From Allocoprobacillus sp002160865 (GTDB lineage: Bacteria > Bacillota_I > Bacilli_A > Erysipelotrichales > Coprobacillaceae): DNA of 64,000 bases. Location of the stretch: contig NZ_AP031415.1 of NCBI RefSeq assembly GCF_042850985.1, forward strand, positions 124,001 through 188,000, written 5' to 3'. Under the pieces are notes generated by a model. The model was not told the origin of the DNA. It was given only the letters and a program-made list of their open reading frames with translations, and did no database searches. Shown piece by piece: positions 51,979-61,571 of this stretch. Made by a program: the position numbers and the translations under genes. Positions within the stretch are counted from its first letter, which is position 1. Each line of letters opens with the position of its first letter.

Positions 51979-52589
51979 TCTTGCATTTCTTCATAACTGA
52001 ACATACAACCACAGTAGTTTTGGCGATACATTCCATATTCTTTTGTCATTTGTGTAGATTTTAAATAGCCATTATTCTTTTTGAAATCTGCATATAAAAA
52101 ACGTGGAGAATCACACTGCCATTGATGACCAATTTCATTAATCCATTGACTATTTTTATGTGGAGAAACACTTAAAACTGTTGTCCAATAATCAAAATGA
52201 TGTATTTTAGCATAGTCAAAGGTTCTACGCATTCTCAAACTATAACAAAGCTTACATCTCACACTTCCTTCAGGATATTCTTTTAAAGGATAGAGATGAG
52301 AAATCCATTCTGCATTGTTATAAGGGTCTTCAATGACTTTAATATCTTGTTGATAGTCTTGGTTAAATTTTTCTATAAAAGATAAAAGTTCATGAAAACG
52401 TCTTTGATATTCTTCTGGTGGATATATATTAGAATTAGAATAATAGATCGTAATCTGAAAATGTTCACTTAATTCTTTAATAACATTACTTGAACATGGA
52501 CCACAACAGACATGTAATAATAATGAAGGATGACAATTGCCTAATTTTTGAATTTCTTCCTGTAATTTTAAATCATAGTTTATTTTCAT
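51945..52589 (-). CDS. queH: Epoxyqueuosine reductase QueH
   Basis: 214 residues. N-terminal 'LLLHVCCGPCSSNVI' and central 'SVRCKLCYSLRMRRT' carry the Cys ligands for the iron-sulfur cluster, and 'YCGCMFS' lies at the end: the QueH (DUF208) set. It makes the last queuosine step, reducing epoxyqueuosine in tRNA. The start at 52589 shares a base with the queA stop (TAATG) and gives the usual 'MKINYD' family opening; an ATG at 52607 behind GGTGAT is possible. Third gene of a tgt-queA-queH unit. Confidence 0.92.
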   Translation of the reverse strand: MKINYDLKLQEEIQKLGNCHPSLLLHVCCGPCSSNVIKELSEHFQITIYYSNSNIYPPEEYQRRFHELLSFIEKFNQDYQQDIKVIEDPYNNAEWISHLYPLKEYPEGSVRCKLCYSLRMRRTFDYAKIHHFDYWTTVLSVSPHKNSQWINEIGHQWQCDSPRFLYADFKKNNGYLKSTQMTKEYGMYRQNYCGCMFSYEEMQEREKRAQNHID

Positions 52590-53614
52590 TATTGAATAAA
52601 CATGCAATCACCAAATGAGAAGAAGCGATACTTTTCTTCCACAGCGTGATGATAAGCTTTCATAATAAACTCCTTATCAGCAAATGCACTGACAAGCATA
52701 ACTAAAGTAGATTTAGGAAGATGGAAATTCGTAATTAAGGCATCAATCGCTTCAAACTGATATCCAGGATAGATAAAAATATCTGTACTTTCCTGTGTTG
52801 CTTTAAACTGTCCATATTTTTTATAATTCGCTTCTAAAGTTCTTGTTGAAGTTGTACCTACACTAATAATACGTTGACCATTTGCTTTAGCTGTATTTAA
52901 TTTTTGTGCAGTTTCTTCATCAATCATATAAAATTCGCTATGCATGTGATGTTCTAAAACATCATCTACTTTGACAGGTCTAAATGTACCTAGTCCTACA
53001 TGTAGTGTGACATCTAAGATTTCAACACCCTTTTCTTGAACCTTTTCAAGAATCTCATCAGTAAAATGTAAACCTGCTGTAGGGGCAGCAGCACTACCTT
53101 CAATTTTTGCATAAACTGTTTGATAACGACTAGAATCTTCTAATTTTTCTTTAATATATGGCGGTAAAGGCATTGTACCTAAATGATCTAAGATTTCATA
53201 AAAGATACCATCATAAATCATCTCAAAATGACGAATCCCTTCTTCACCAATATAAATACATTTTGCTTTTAAAGAACCATCACCAAAAGTAATGATTGTA
53301 CCCATTTTCACAATTCTGGCATTTCCTACTAAACATTCCCATACATTATTTCCTAAATCTTTCAATAATAGAACTTCAACATGACCATTTGTTTCCTCTT
53401 TTGTTCCATAAAGTCTGGCAGGAATGACTTTTGTATTGTTTCTAACCAAAATGTCACCAGCATGTAGATAATCTAAAATATCATAAAAATGTTTATCTTC
53501 AATGGTTCTTTCTTTTCTATTTAAAACCATTAAACGAGAAGTATCTCTTTTTTGTAGAGGAGTTTGTGCAATCAATTCTTCTGGTAAGTTATAATCAAAT
53601 TCACTTAATTTCAT
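52589..53614 (-). CDS. queA: S-adenosylmethionine:tRNA ribosyltransferase-isomerase QueA
   Basis: 341 residues, normal length. 'FDYNLPEELIAQTPLQKRDTSRLMVL' opening, 'GSAAAPTAGLHFT', 'GLGTFRPV', 'TSTRTLE' and 'ITNFHLPKSTLVMLVSAF' are the family blocks. It moves ribose from SAM to 7-aminomethyl-7-deazaguanine in tRNA to form epoxyqueuosine. The ATG directly follows the tgt stop with AAAGGG upstream. Confidence 0.96.
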   Translation of the reverse strand: MKLSEFDYNLPEELIAQTPLQKRDTSRLMVLNRKERTIEDKHFYDILDYLHAGDILVRNNTKVIPARLYGTKEETNGHVEVLLLKDLGNNVWECLVGNARIVKMGTIITFGDGSLKAKCIYIGEEGIRHFEMIYDGIFYEILDHLGTMPLPPYIKEKLEDSSRYQTVYAKIEGSAAAPTAGLHFTDEILEKVQEKGVEILDVTLHVGLGTFRPVKVDDVLEHHMHSEFYMIDEETAQKLNTAKANGQRIISVGTTSTRTLEANYKKYGQFKATQESTDIFIYPGYQFEAIDALITNFHLPKSTLVMLVSAFADKEFIMKAYHHAVEEKYRFFSFGDCMFIQ

Positions 53615-54748
53615 TTAAAACGCCCTTTCATATACATCTCTACCATAACTATTTAAAAATTCTTCTTTAAAATCTAATAAACGATCTTCTTGAATGGCTT
53701 TTCTGATATCTTCACTTAATTGTAATAAAAATGCTACATTATGAATAGAAAGTAAACTCTTTCCAAATAATTCATCACATTTATGTAAATGTCTTAAATA
53801 AGCACGAGTATAATTTTGACATGTATAACAATGACACTTGTCATCAATAGGTGTAAAATCATATTTATATTTTTCATTATTAATATTCATACGTCCATGA
53901 TGTGTCATTAAAGCACCATGTCTGGCAACTCTTGTAGGTAAAACACAATCAAACATATCAATACCACGAATCGCACCTTCAATTAAATCAATAGGATTAC
54001 CAACACCCATTAAGTAACGCGGTTTATCATCTGGTAACCATTTTACGGCATCATCGATCATCTTATACATGACATCTTTAGGTTCACCAACACTTGTTCC
54101 CCCAATAGAATAACCAGGAAAATCCATTTTTACTAATTCTTTAGCACTTAACTCTCGTAAATCTTCAAATTCTCCACCTTGAACAATACCAAATAAAGCT
54201 TGGTCTTTACGCTTATGAGCATCTTTACCACGTTTGGCCCAACGTAGAGTTCTTTCCACACTTTTTTTCATATAATCATGTGTTGAAGGATAAGGGGCAC
54301 ATTCATCAAAACTCATAATAATATCTGCACCTAGATCATTTTGAATTTGTATAGATTTTTCAGGAGATAAAAATAACTTTTTCCCATCAACAATACTTTT
54401 AAAAGTGACTCCTTCTTCTTCAATTTTTCTTGTCTTTCCTAATGAAAAAACTTGAAAACCGCCACTATCAGTTAAAATAGGACCATCATAATTCATAAAC
54501 TTATGTAATCCTCCAGCCATTTTCACCACATCTTCACCAGGTCTTAACCATAAATGATAAGTGTTTGCTAAAATGACTTGAGAATGCATCTCTTTTAATT
54601 GTTCTGGAGAAATACCTTTCACTGTCGCAAGTGTACCAACAGGCATAAACATAGGTGTTTCAACATCACCATGAGGTGTATGTAAAATACCATATCTTGC
54701 ACCTGATTGTTTACACACATGTTTTAATTCATACCAAAAACCTTCCAT
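53615..54748 (-). CDS. tgt: tRNA-guanine transglycosylase
   Basis: 377 residues, normal. 'HTPHGDVETPMFMPVGT', 'ANTYHL', catalytic Asp in 'LTDSGGFQVFSL', 'IVQGG', nucleophile Asp in 'GIDMFDCVLPTR', and Zn ligands in 'CHCYTCQNY' plus a later His. It swaps guanine at tRNA position 34 for preQ1. GAGGTG lies 5 bases before ATG 54748; the longer frame is rejected. No preQ1 riboswitch was seen upstream. Confidence 0.96.
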   Translation of the reverse strand: MEGFWYELKHVCKQSGARYGILHTPHGDVETPMFMPVGTLATVKGISPEQLKEMHSQVILANTYHLWLRPGEDVVKMAGGLHKFMNYDGPILTDSGGFQVFSLGKTRKIEEEGVTFKSIVDGKKLFLSPEKSIQIQNDLGADIIMSFDECAPYPSTHDYMKKSVERTLRWAKRGKDAHKRKDQALFGIVQGGEFEDLRELSAKELVKMDFPGYSIGGTSVGEPKDVMYKMIDDAVKWLPDDKPRYLMGVGNPIDLIEGAIRGIDMFDCVLPTRVARHGALMTHHGRMNINNEKYKYDFTPIDDKCHCYTCQNYTRAYLRHLHKCDELFGKSLLSIHNVAFLLQLSEDIRKAIQEDRLLDFKEEFLNSYGRDVYERAF

Positions 54749-54871
54749 TTTTTCACCTCTTTTTAGCATAAACATTATACATGAAAGGGAGCATAAGTTC
54801 AAATTTTATTGATTGAAATTCTATGCAAAAGAAAAGAGTATGTTAAAATAAAGATAAAGGATGTGGTTACG

Positions 54872-55068
54872 ATGAAATATATTTGGATTGTGTTATTGTT
54901 ATTACTGGGAATAACAATGGTAGTAAAACCAGATTTGTTGTGGAAAATAGAACATTTCTGGGATGTAAAAAATGGAGAACCTTCAGAGTTGTATATCGCT
55001 TTGATGCGTGTATGGGAACATTTTGTATTATAGGCTCTATCATATTTTTCATTGCTCTTTTTATTTAA
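54872..55068 (+). pseudogene. DUF6199-like membrane protein, frameshifted
   Basis: The frame from ATG 54872 gives a signal-like helix 'IWIVLLLLLGITMVVKPDLLWK' and then 'NGEPSELYIALMR', the DUF6199 pattern, but ends early at 55033. The expected continuation, Gly-Thr-Phe then a second helix 'CIIGSIIFFIALFI', is in another frame to the TAA at 55068. The shift is near 55010-55016, a one-base loss or two-base gain. So either a recent pseudogene or a sequencing error. An intact product would have about 65 residues and two helices. Function of the family is unknown. Confidence 0.65.
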
Positions 55069-55348
55069 AGTCCTTCAATCAGAGTTTATGATTATAGTAG
55101 TACTCAATCGTTTATATATCAATATAATATGACTAAATCTAGATTTAGTATAAAGAACTCAAGTGATATTCGTATAGAAGATAGTGTTTATCAATACTTC
55201 GTAGAACAAAATTCGTAATGTTTTCGTAGGAATGATAATAAGTCTTTTGATATAAATTTTATGGTTAAAGTTATATTAAAAATAATAGTCATGATAAGGT
55301 TGATTGTCATGGTCAAAGATATAAATAAAAAAGAGGATTTGGAATCCT
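55069..55348. other. Intergenic region with possible coding remnant
   Basis: No complete gene. In the same frame as the DUF6199 3' end, the sequence after the TAA stays open for 49 codons to 55218 and reads like a protein tail (Val-Tyr-Asp-Tyr-Ser-Ser...Glu-Gln-Asn-Ser) but has no start or ribosome-binding site. The rest holds only AT-rich sequence and the terminator of the next minus-strand gene. Confidence 0.4.
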
Positions 55349-55350
55349 CT
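55326..55350 (-). terminator. Terminator of the G3E GTPase pair
   Basis: AGAGGATT / AATCCTCT stem, TGG loop; the A run at 55326-55332 gives the U run on the minus-strand RNA. Confidence 0.85.
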
Positions 55351-56290
55351 AATCAAAAGTGACATATTCGTTTTTGAGTGGTGGAATGACTTTTAAGTCA
55401 TCCACTTTTAATAAACAGAAATTTCCGTTAATATCTGAATCATATTGAACATCAATTGTTCCAGTGACTTCAACCCATTCATTAGGAATCAGTTGTTTAG
55501 CAGCAGGATGTTCACAGACCATACCAATTAAAGACGTATCTTCTTCACAACAAACCATAGCTAAACGTCCTAATACAAATCCATCTTCAAGCTGTTTATC
55601 TCTGCCAATAAATTTACCTCTTAATGTGACTTTCTTTTGATTGTATTTGTCTGGATGATCTAAAGCATCCATACAAAATATACCAAAATCATGATCTAAT
55701 ACATGGATTTCATCTTGAGATATATCAAATGGTAATTCATCATCTTCTAAAGTATTCACAGTTCCATCTTCTTTTTCATAAATAATCTGGCATGTAGAAT
55801 TGATGGCTTTAATGTTATTTCTTAAAAAAGATTTTTTCATAGATGCATCAATACGATTGAAGATAAGTAAATCACTGTATTTAACATGTTGATAAAGTAA
55901 AGAACGCATATTTTGAATATATAAAGCAAAAGTTTTCGCATTGATGGTTGTTAAAACTTGGACAACTTCCCAATCATCAGGTTTTTCACATTCAACAATA
56001 TGATCAACATTATACATTCCATTGACTTCCATTAAAACTTGGGTTGGATGATATTTGTTTTCAAGTTCCTGTAAAAATTCTTTATTAAATTCATCTTCTT
56101 TATGAATATAAACAATATCACAATTGAACGATTCAATTTCTTCTTGTGAGTATTCTTTTTCACCTTGTTCACTGACAATTAAAACAGTTTTCTCATTTTG
56201 ACAAAAATCAGTTGTTGTAATGGTATCATTAATAAAAGATGATTTTCCGCTATCTAAAAATCCTGTAAATAAATAGATTCTTGTATTCAT
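55349..56290 (-). CDS. CobW/G3E-like GTPase without CxCC motif
   Basis: 313 residues. P-loop 'LFTGFLDSGKSSFIND' at 6-21 and 'LMEVNGMYN' match the G3E family, and the C-terminal half holds an OB-like part ('KVTLRGKFIGRDKQL'... 'VTGTIDV'). It lacks the CxCC metal motif found in its neighbour. It overlaps the neighbour gene by one base, so the pair is coupled and may work as a partner complex in metal delivery. Its stop is followed at once by a terminator. Confidence 0.8.
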   Translation of the reverse strand: MNTRIYLFTGFLDSGKSSFINDTITTTDFCQNEKTVLIVSEQGEKEYSQEEIESFNCDIVYIHKEDEFNKEFLQELENKYHPTQVLMEVNGMYNVDHIVECEKPDDWEVVQVLTTINAKTFALYIQNMRSLLYQHVKYSDLLIFNRIDASMKKSFLRNNIKAINSTCQIIYEKEDGTVNTLEDDELPFDISQDEIHVLDHDFGIFCMDALDHPDKYNQKKVTLRGKFIGRDKQLEDGFVLGRLAMVCCEEDTSLIGMVCEHPAAKQLIPNEWVEVTGTIDVQYDSDINGNFCLLKVDDLKVIPPLKNEYVTFD

Positions 56291-57396
56291 TATTCTACTC
56301 CAAATAATTCATAAATTTTGTCTTCTAATAAATCTTTACCGATAACACAGATACGACCAGTGTAATCAGCGCTACCAAAACGAATTTCATATTCTCCAGG
56401 CACTAAATCAAAGTGTAGCCATTTCTTATCTGGTGTAGGTAAAATACCTTTTGCACGCAAGATATCTCCATATTCATGAGATGAAGATAAAATCTGAAGA
56501 ATTTGATCTAACTGTTCCTGTGTATAAGTGTGAACAGTTTCTTTTCCTAAACTTGTAAAGACTTCATCTGCGTGATGGTGGTGATGATGACCACATCCAC
56601 ATTCATGGTCATGATGATGTCCATGATGACATTCTTCGTTTTCGTGATGATGGTGACAACATTCATGATGTTCATCATGATGATGACAATGCTCGCCATG
56701 TCCATGATGATGTTCGTGATGGTGGCAGTGTTCACCGTGTTCATGATGGTGGCCACATTCTGGACAAATATCTGCTTCTTTCATTAATATATCCTGTAAA
56801 GAATTTTGATTTTCCATTGTCTGTAAAATAACTTGTCCATCTAACTCATCCCAAGCTGTAGTGATAATCGAAGCAGTTGTATTCATTGATTTAATAATAT
56901 CAATAGCTTCTTGAACTTTATCCATAGAAACATCTTGAGTACGACTTAAAATGATTGTAGAAGCATATTCGATTTGATTATTAAAGAATTCTCCAAAATT
57001 CAATGAATATGTTTTACATTTTTTAACATCAATAACTGTCACAAAACTATTTAACTGAAGTTCATCACTATGAACATTTTCAACAGCTTTAATCACATCA
57101 GAAAGTTTTCCTACACCGGAAGGTTCAATAATAATACGATCAGGATGATACTTAGCTACGACTTGTTTTAAAGCTTCGCTAAAATCACCCACTAATGAAC
57201 AACAAATGCATCCAGAGTTCATTTCTGTAATCTCAATTCCAGCTTCTTTTAAGAAGCTTCCATCTATACCAATCTCACCAAATTCATTTTCAATTAAAAC
57301 AACTTTTTCATGACCTAAACAATCCTGAATAAGTTTTTTGATTAATGTTGTCTTTCCAGCTCCGAGAAAGCCAGAAATAATATCTACTTTACTCAT
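56290..57396 (-). CDS. CobW/ZNG1-type G3E GTPase metallochaperone with large His-rich insert
   Basis: 368 residues. P-loop 'SGFLGAGKTT' at 8-17, CxCC motif C63-x-C65-C66 ('SGCICCSL'), 'IIEPSGVGKL' and a C-terminal CobW domain ('WLHFDLVPGEYEIRF'). Residues 211-274 are a run of His, Glu, Cys, Gly and Asp with more than 30 His and several Cys, a metal-binding store. Such proteins bind Zn (or Ni/Co) and use GTP to hand it on. The next gene overlaps by one base. No clear Zur box was found upstream. Confidence 0.9.
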   Translation of the reverse strand: MSKVDIISGFLGAGKTTLIKKLIQDCLGHEKVVLIENEFGEIGIDGSFLKEAGIEITEMNSGCICCSLVGDFSEALKQVVAKYHPDRIIIEPSGVGKLSDVIKAVENVHSDELQLNSFVTVIDVKKCKTYSLNFGEFFNNQIEYASTIILSRTQDVSMDKVQEAIDIIKSMNTTASIITTAWDELDGQVILQTMENQNSLQDILMKEADICPECGHHHEHGEHCHHHEHHHGHGEHCHHHDEHHECCHHHHENEECHHGHHHDHECGCGHHHHHHADEVFTSLGKETVHTYTQEQLDQILQILSSSHEYGDILRAKGILPTPDKKWLHFDLVPGEYEIRFGSADYTGRICVIGKDLLEDKIYELFGVE

Positions 57397-57470
57397 TTAT
57401 TCGACCTTCTTTCTTTTTGTATTATAGCACTCGTATTTTTAACAAGCAAATGAAATAACATACAATTCTC

Positions 57471-57528
57471 TTGATAAAAAGAGTGAATAAGACTATAATT
57501 GTTAGCGTACTAATAATTAGTATACTAA
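57471..57528 (+). promoter_or_regulatory. Promoter with paired MarR operators
   Basis: TTGATA (57471-57476), 17-base spacer, perfect TATAAT (57494-57499). Right after lie TTAGCGTACTAA (57502-57513) and the perfect palindrome TTAGTATACTAA (57517-57528), centres 15 bases apart and both TTAG-N4-CTAA. Likely bound by the MarR protein encoded 16 bases further on. Confidence 0.7.
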
Positions 57529-57543
57529 TGAAAGGAGGGAATC

Positions 57544-57972
57544 ATGAAAACACCTTTTTATATGTTGGTTTTTAAAGCTTTTCATGCCCAAAGGCAAAAG
57601 AATCGAATGAATATGAATGCTTTTCGTTTATCACCTGGTCAACCAAAAGTATTACGATATATTCAGAATCATAAAGATTGTAAATTAAAAGATATCGCAA
57701 AAGAATGTGATGTTGAAAGTGCTACAGTGAGTAAGATTCTTGATAACTTGGAAGAAAAGGGTATGATTACAAAAGCTATTAATCCTCAAAATAAACGTGC
57801 TTATCAACTGAATTTAACAGTTGAAGGACAAAAGGCTTTAGAAAAGTGGGATGAACATTGTTTAGAAATAGAACAGATTTCTTTAAAAGGATTTAGTGAA
57901 AAGGAGAAACAGCAGTTTCAAGACTATTTATCTCGCATGTATACCAATTTAACAGGAAAAGAAATTTTATAG
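57544..57972 (+). CDS. MarR family transcriptional regulator
   Basis: 142 residues. Winged helix at about 45-90: 'CKLKDIAKECDVESATVSKILDNLEEKGMI' and the wing 'NPQNKRAYQLNL'. GGAGGG is just before the ATG. It precedes two ABC exporter genes by 12 bases and has twin palindromes at its promoter, so it most likely represses its own operon and is released by the exported drug. Confidence 0.92.
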   Translation: MKTPFYMLVFKAFHAQRQKNRMNMNAFRLSPGQPKVLRYIQNHKDCKLKDIAKECDVESATVSKILDNLEEKGMITKAINPQNKRAYQLNLTVEGQKALEKWDEHCLEIEQISLKGFSEKEKQQFQDYLSRMYTNLTGKEIL

Positions 57973-57983
57973 GAGGGGAAAAT

Positions 57984-59708
57984 ATGATTAAGCGTTTATG
58001 GCCATATGCCAAAAAATATCAACGTTATTTTTTGTTGGCATGTGCCTGTATTATTGGAGAAACAGTTTTTGAACTCGTTATACCTGTATTGATGGCTAAT
58101 ATTATTGATGTAGGTGTTGCCAATAAAGATACAAATTATATTGTGATACAAGGGATACTGATGGTTGTTTGTGCTTGTATTGCTTATGTTTTAGGAGTCT
58201 TATATGCTCGTTTTGCAGCTACGGCAGGACAAGGATTTGGAGCTGAATTGAGAAAAGATGAATTTGAAAAAGTTCAGAATTTTTCTTTTGCGAATACTGA
58301 TCATTTTTCAACGTCGTCTTTAATTACCCGTTTAACAAGTGATGTTATTATTATTCAAAATGCGATATGTAATGGAATTAGACCATTAGTCAGAGCACCC
58401 TTTATGCTTTTGTTGGCATTATTTTTTACTTTTACTATTAATGCAAAATTAGCTCTTATATTTTTGATTTCAACACCTATATTGGGTATTGGATTATTTG
58501 TGATTGTAAGAAAAGTAGGACCACTATTTAAGTTTATGCAATCAAGTATGGATAATATTAATACGGTTGTACAGGAAAATTTAAATGCTATTCGTGTTGT
58601 TAAATCTTATGTCAGAGAAGGGTATGAATCTGAAAAATTTGAAGGCATGAATGAAAATTTAAGAGAAAATAGTGAAAAAGCCTTTCGTACTTCAGTATGG
58701 AATATGCCATTATTCCAATATGTGATGTATTTAACGATTGTTTCTATTTTATTTTTTGGTGGACAGATGATTTTAGCTGGAACGATGAAAGTTGGAGAAT
58801 TGACTGGTTTTTTAAGCTATGTCATGCAGATATTAAATGCATTGATGATGATTTCTAATGTCTTTTTAATGTTAACAAGATCTATTGCCAGTTGTGAGCG
58901 TATTATTGAAGTGCTTGATGAAGTACCAGATATACACGATCCACAAAATACATCAGAAATTGTCGAAAATGGTACGATTGATTTTCACCATGTTTATTTT
59001 AAATATAAATCAACAGCTAAAGAATATGTCTTAACAGATATTGATTTACACATACCGGCAGGATCAACGATTGGTATTTTGGGAGGAACGGGTTCAGCGA
59101 AAACGAGCTTAGTACAGTTGATACCTAGACTTTATGATGTTAGTGAAGGAGAAGTCTTGGTTGATGGACGTAATGTGAAAAATTATTCTGTAGAACATTT
59201 AAGAGATAGTGTAGGAATGGTTTTACAAAAGAATACTTTATTTAGTGGAACGATTAAAGAAAACTTGCTTTGGGGTAATAAAAATGCAAGTGATGAAGAC
59301 ATTGAATGGGCTTGTCATATTGCTTGTGTGGATGAATTTATAAAAAATTTCCCAGAAGGTTATCAAACTGATATGGGACAAGGTGGAGTCAATGTTTCTG
59401 GTGGACAGAAACAAAGATTATGTATTGCCAGAGCATTATTAAAAAAACCAAAAGTTTTGATTTTAGATGATTCTACAAGTGCAGTAGATACGGCCACAGA
59501 AGCCAGTATTCGAGAAGGGTTGGCATCTTTAAAAGATACAACAAAAATCATTATTGCTCAACGTGTTTCGAGTGTTCAACATGCTGATCAGATTGTGATT
59601 TTAGAAGATGGACATATTCATGCAGTGGGAACGCATGATGAGTTGTTGGCACATGATCACATTTATCAGGATATTTATTATTCTCAATTGGAAGGAGCTG
59701 GTTTATAA
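57984..59708 (+). CDS. Heterodimeric ABC exporter subunit, degenerate ATPase site
   Basis: 574 residues: six-helix exporter domain (1-310) and ATPase (330-574). Walker A is 'GGTGSAKTS' with Ala for the usual second Gly, as seen in a known Firmicute subgroup. Signature 'NVSGGQKQRL' is normal. After Walker B comes Asp, not Glu ('VLILDDSTSAVD'), so this half cannot polarise water well. This is the BmrC/TM287-type half of an asymmetric exporter. AGGAGGGG lies before the ATG and the partner gene overlaps by one base. Confidence 0.93.
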   Translation: MIKRLWPYAKKYQRYFLLACACIIGETVFELVIPVLMANIIDVGVANKDTNYIVIQGILMVVCACIAYVLGVLYARFAATAGQGFGAELRKDEFEKVQNFSFANTDHFSTSSLITRLTSDVIIIQNAICNGIRPLVRAPFMLLLALFFTFTINAKLALIFLISTPILGIGLFVIVRKVGPLFKFMQSSMDNINTVVQENLNAIRVVKSYVREGYESEKFEGMNENLRENSEKAFRTSVWNMPLFQYVMYLTIVSILFFGGQMILAGTMKVGELTGFLSYVMQILNALMMISNVFLMLTRSIASCERIIEVLDEVPDIHDPQNTSEIVENGTIDFHHVYFKYKSTAKEYVLTDIDLHIPAGSTIGILGGTGSAKTSLVQLIPRLYDVSEGEVLVDGRNVKNYSVEHLRDSVGMVLQKNTLFSGTIKENLLWGNKNASDEDIEWACHIACVDEFIKNFPEGYQTDMGQGGVNVSGGQKQRLCIARALLKKPKVLILDDSTSAVDTATEASIREGLASLKDTTKIIIAQRVSSVQHADQIVILEDGHIHAVGTHDELLAHDHIYQDIYYSQLEGAGL

Positions 59709-61567
59709 TGGCAAGACAAATTACAAATGCAAAACCTCAAGATATGATGAAAACATTAAGCTCCTTTAAAAAGTATATTGGATATCATAAATATGCTTTA
59801 AGCAGTGTAGCTGTTTTAGTTATTATTAGTACAGGAATTAATCTTTGGGGAACATTTCAAATTCGTACGGTCATTAATCAATATTTAATGCCGGGAGATT
59901 ATCAGGGATTGGTCCGTTTTATTATTTTTATGATTGTTGTATATATGATTGGAGCGACTTCAACAGCCATTTATAAACAATTGATGGTGCATACATCTCA
60001 AAAGATTGTTAAAGAAATGCGACAAGACTTATTTGATAAAACACAAAAATTACCTATTCAATATTTTGATAGTCATACACATGGAGAAGTAATGAGTCAT
60101 TTTACAAATGATTTGGATACAGTTCAAGATGCTTTAAATAACTGTTTTGATAATTTAATTCAAAGTTTTATTATGATTGTAGGTACATTGATTTTAATCT
60201 TTGTATTAAGTTGGCAACTATCATTAATTGTTTTTGTCTGTATGTTAATTATGTATTTTATGATTCAATATTTAACAAAAAGAAGTAAACATTATTTCTC
60301 TAAACAACAGGCGGCATTAGGTGATTTGAATGGTTTTATTGAAGAAATGGTTGATGGTGTTAAGGTTGTAAAAGTGTTTAACCATGAACAGGCTAATATT
60401 GAAGAATTTAATCGTCGTAATCGTATTTTACAGGAGGCTGCGACTAATGCGTTGACTTATTCAGGAAGAACAATTCCTACAGTTGTTAGTATTTCCTATT
60501 TTAATTACGCTATTGTTGCTTGTATTGGTGGATTTTTAACAATCTCTGGTTTTATGGATTTAGGAAGTTTATCTTCTTATCTGGTTTTTGTCAGACAAAC
60601 AGCACAACCTGTTAATCAGTTTACACAACAGTTGAATTTTATTTTAGCAGCTATGGCAGGGGCTGAAAGAATATTTGATATGATGTCAGAAAAACCAGAA
60701 ATTGATGATGGTCAAGTTACATTAACAAGAGTGCGTAAACATAAAGATGGCCATTTAAGTGAATGTCAGGAACATACAGGATATTGGGCATGGCGTCATC
60801 CTAGACCAGATGGAAGTATTGAGCTTGTCGAATTAAAGGGTGATGTGCGTTTCCATGATGTGGTGTTTGGCTATGAAGAAAATGTTCCAATCTTGAAAAA
60901 TATTAATTTGTTTGCGAAACCGGGACAAAAAATTGCATTTGTTGGAAGTACAGGTGCAGGAAAAACAACGATTACAAATCTGATTAATCGTTTCTATGAT
61001 ATTTCTAGTGGAAGTATTACTTATGATGGTATTGATGTGAAGCTCATTAAAAAAGATGATTTAAGACATTCTATTTCTATTGTTTTACAAGATACACATT
61101 TATTTACTGGAACGATTGCTGATAATATTCGTTATGGAAAACTGGATGCGACAATGGATGAGGTGATTGAAGCAGCTAAATTAGCGAATGCTCATAGCTT
61201 TATTAAACGTTTGCCTAATGGCTATGATACAATGTTGAGTGGGGATGGAGCAAATCTATCACAGGGACAACGTCAGTTATTGGCCATTGCCAGAGCAGCA
61301 ATTGCTGATCCACCTGTTTTGATATTAGATGAAGCAACAAGTTCGATTGATACCCGTACTGAAAAATTAATTGAAAAAGGCATGGATCGTTTAATGGAAA
61401 ATCGTACAGTTTTTGTGATCGCTCATAGATTATCAACAGTTAGAAATTCTAACGCTATTATGGTATTAGATCATGGTGAAATTATTGAACGTGGTAGTCA
61501 TGATGAACTGATTGCACAAAAAGGACGTTATTATCAGTTATATACGGGACAATTTGAATTAGACTAA
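59708..61567 (+). CDS. Heterodimeric ABC exporter subunit, catalytic ATPase site
   Basis: 619 residues: exporter domain (about 1-340) and ATPase (about 370-615). Walker A 'VGSTGAGKTT' and Walker B 'VLILDEATSSID' with the catalytic Glu are normal, while the signature is 'NLSQGQRQLL', with Gln in place of the second Gly-type position. Combined with the partner this gives one active and one degenerate site, as in BmrCD/TM287-288. Contains an insertion of about 40 residues before the ATPase domain. Likely multidrug or peptide export under MarR control. Confidence 0.93.
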   Translation: MARQITNAKPQDMMKTLSSFKKYIGYHKYALSSVAVLVIISTGINLWGTFQIRTVINQYLMPGDYQGLVRFIIFMIVVYMIGATSTAIYKQLMVHTSQKIVKEMRQDLFDKTQKLPIQYFDSHTHGEVMSHFTNDLDTVQDALNNCFDNLIQSFIMIVGTLILIFVLSWQLSLIVFVCMLIMYFMIQYLTKRSKHYFSKQQAALGDLNGFIEEMVDGVKVVKVFNHEQANIEEFNRRNRILQEAATNALTYSGRTIPTVVSISYFNYAIVACIGGFLTISGFMDLGSLSSYLVFVRQTAQPVNQFTQQLNFILAAMAGAERIFDMMSEKPEIDDGQVTLTRVRKHKDGHLSECQEHTGYWAWRHPRPDGSIELVELKGDVRFHDVVFGYEENVPILKNINLFAKPGQKIAFVGSTGAGKTTITNLINRFYDISSGSITYDGIDVKLIKKDDLRHSISIVLQDTHLFTGTIADNIRYGKLDATMDEVIEAAKLANAHSFIKRLPNGYDTMLSGDGANLSQGQRQLLAIARAAIADPPVLILDEATSSIDTRTEKLIEKGMDRLMENRTVFVIAHRLSTVRNSNAIMVLDHGEIIERGSHDELIAQKGRYYQLYTGQFELD

Positions 61568-61571
61568 AAAT

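Noticed and set aside
54749..54871. preQ1 riboswitch upstream of the queuosine genes
   Set aside because: The leader before tgt is short and no aptamer-like pseudoknot pattern was seen.
56547..56787. Met- and His/Ile-rich frames on both strands across the His-rich insert
   Set aside because: They arise from the His-codon repeats of the GTPase gene read in other frames.
57397..57470. Zur box before the ZNG1-type GTPase
   Set aside because: No recognisable palindromic Zur site was found in the intergenic sequence.
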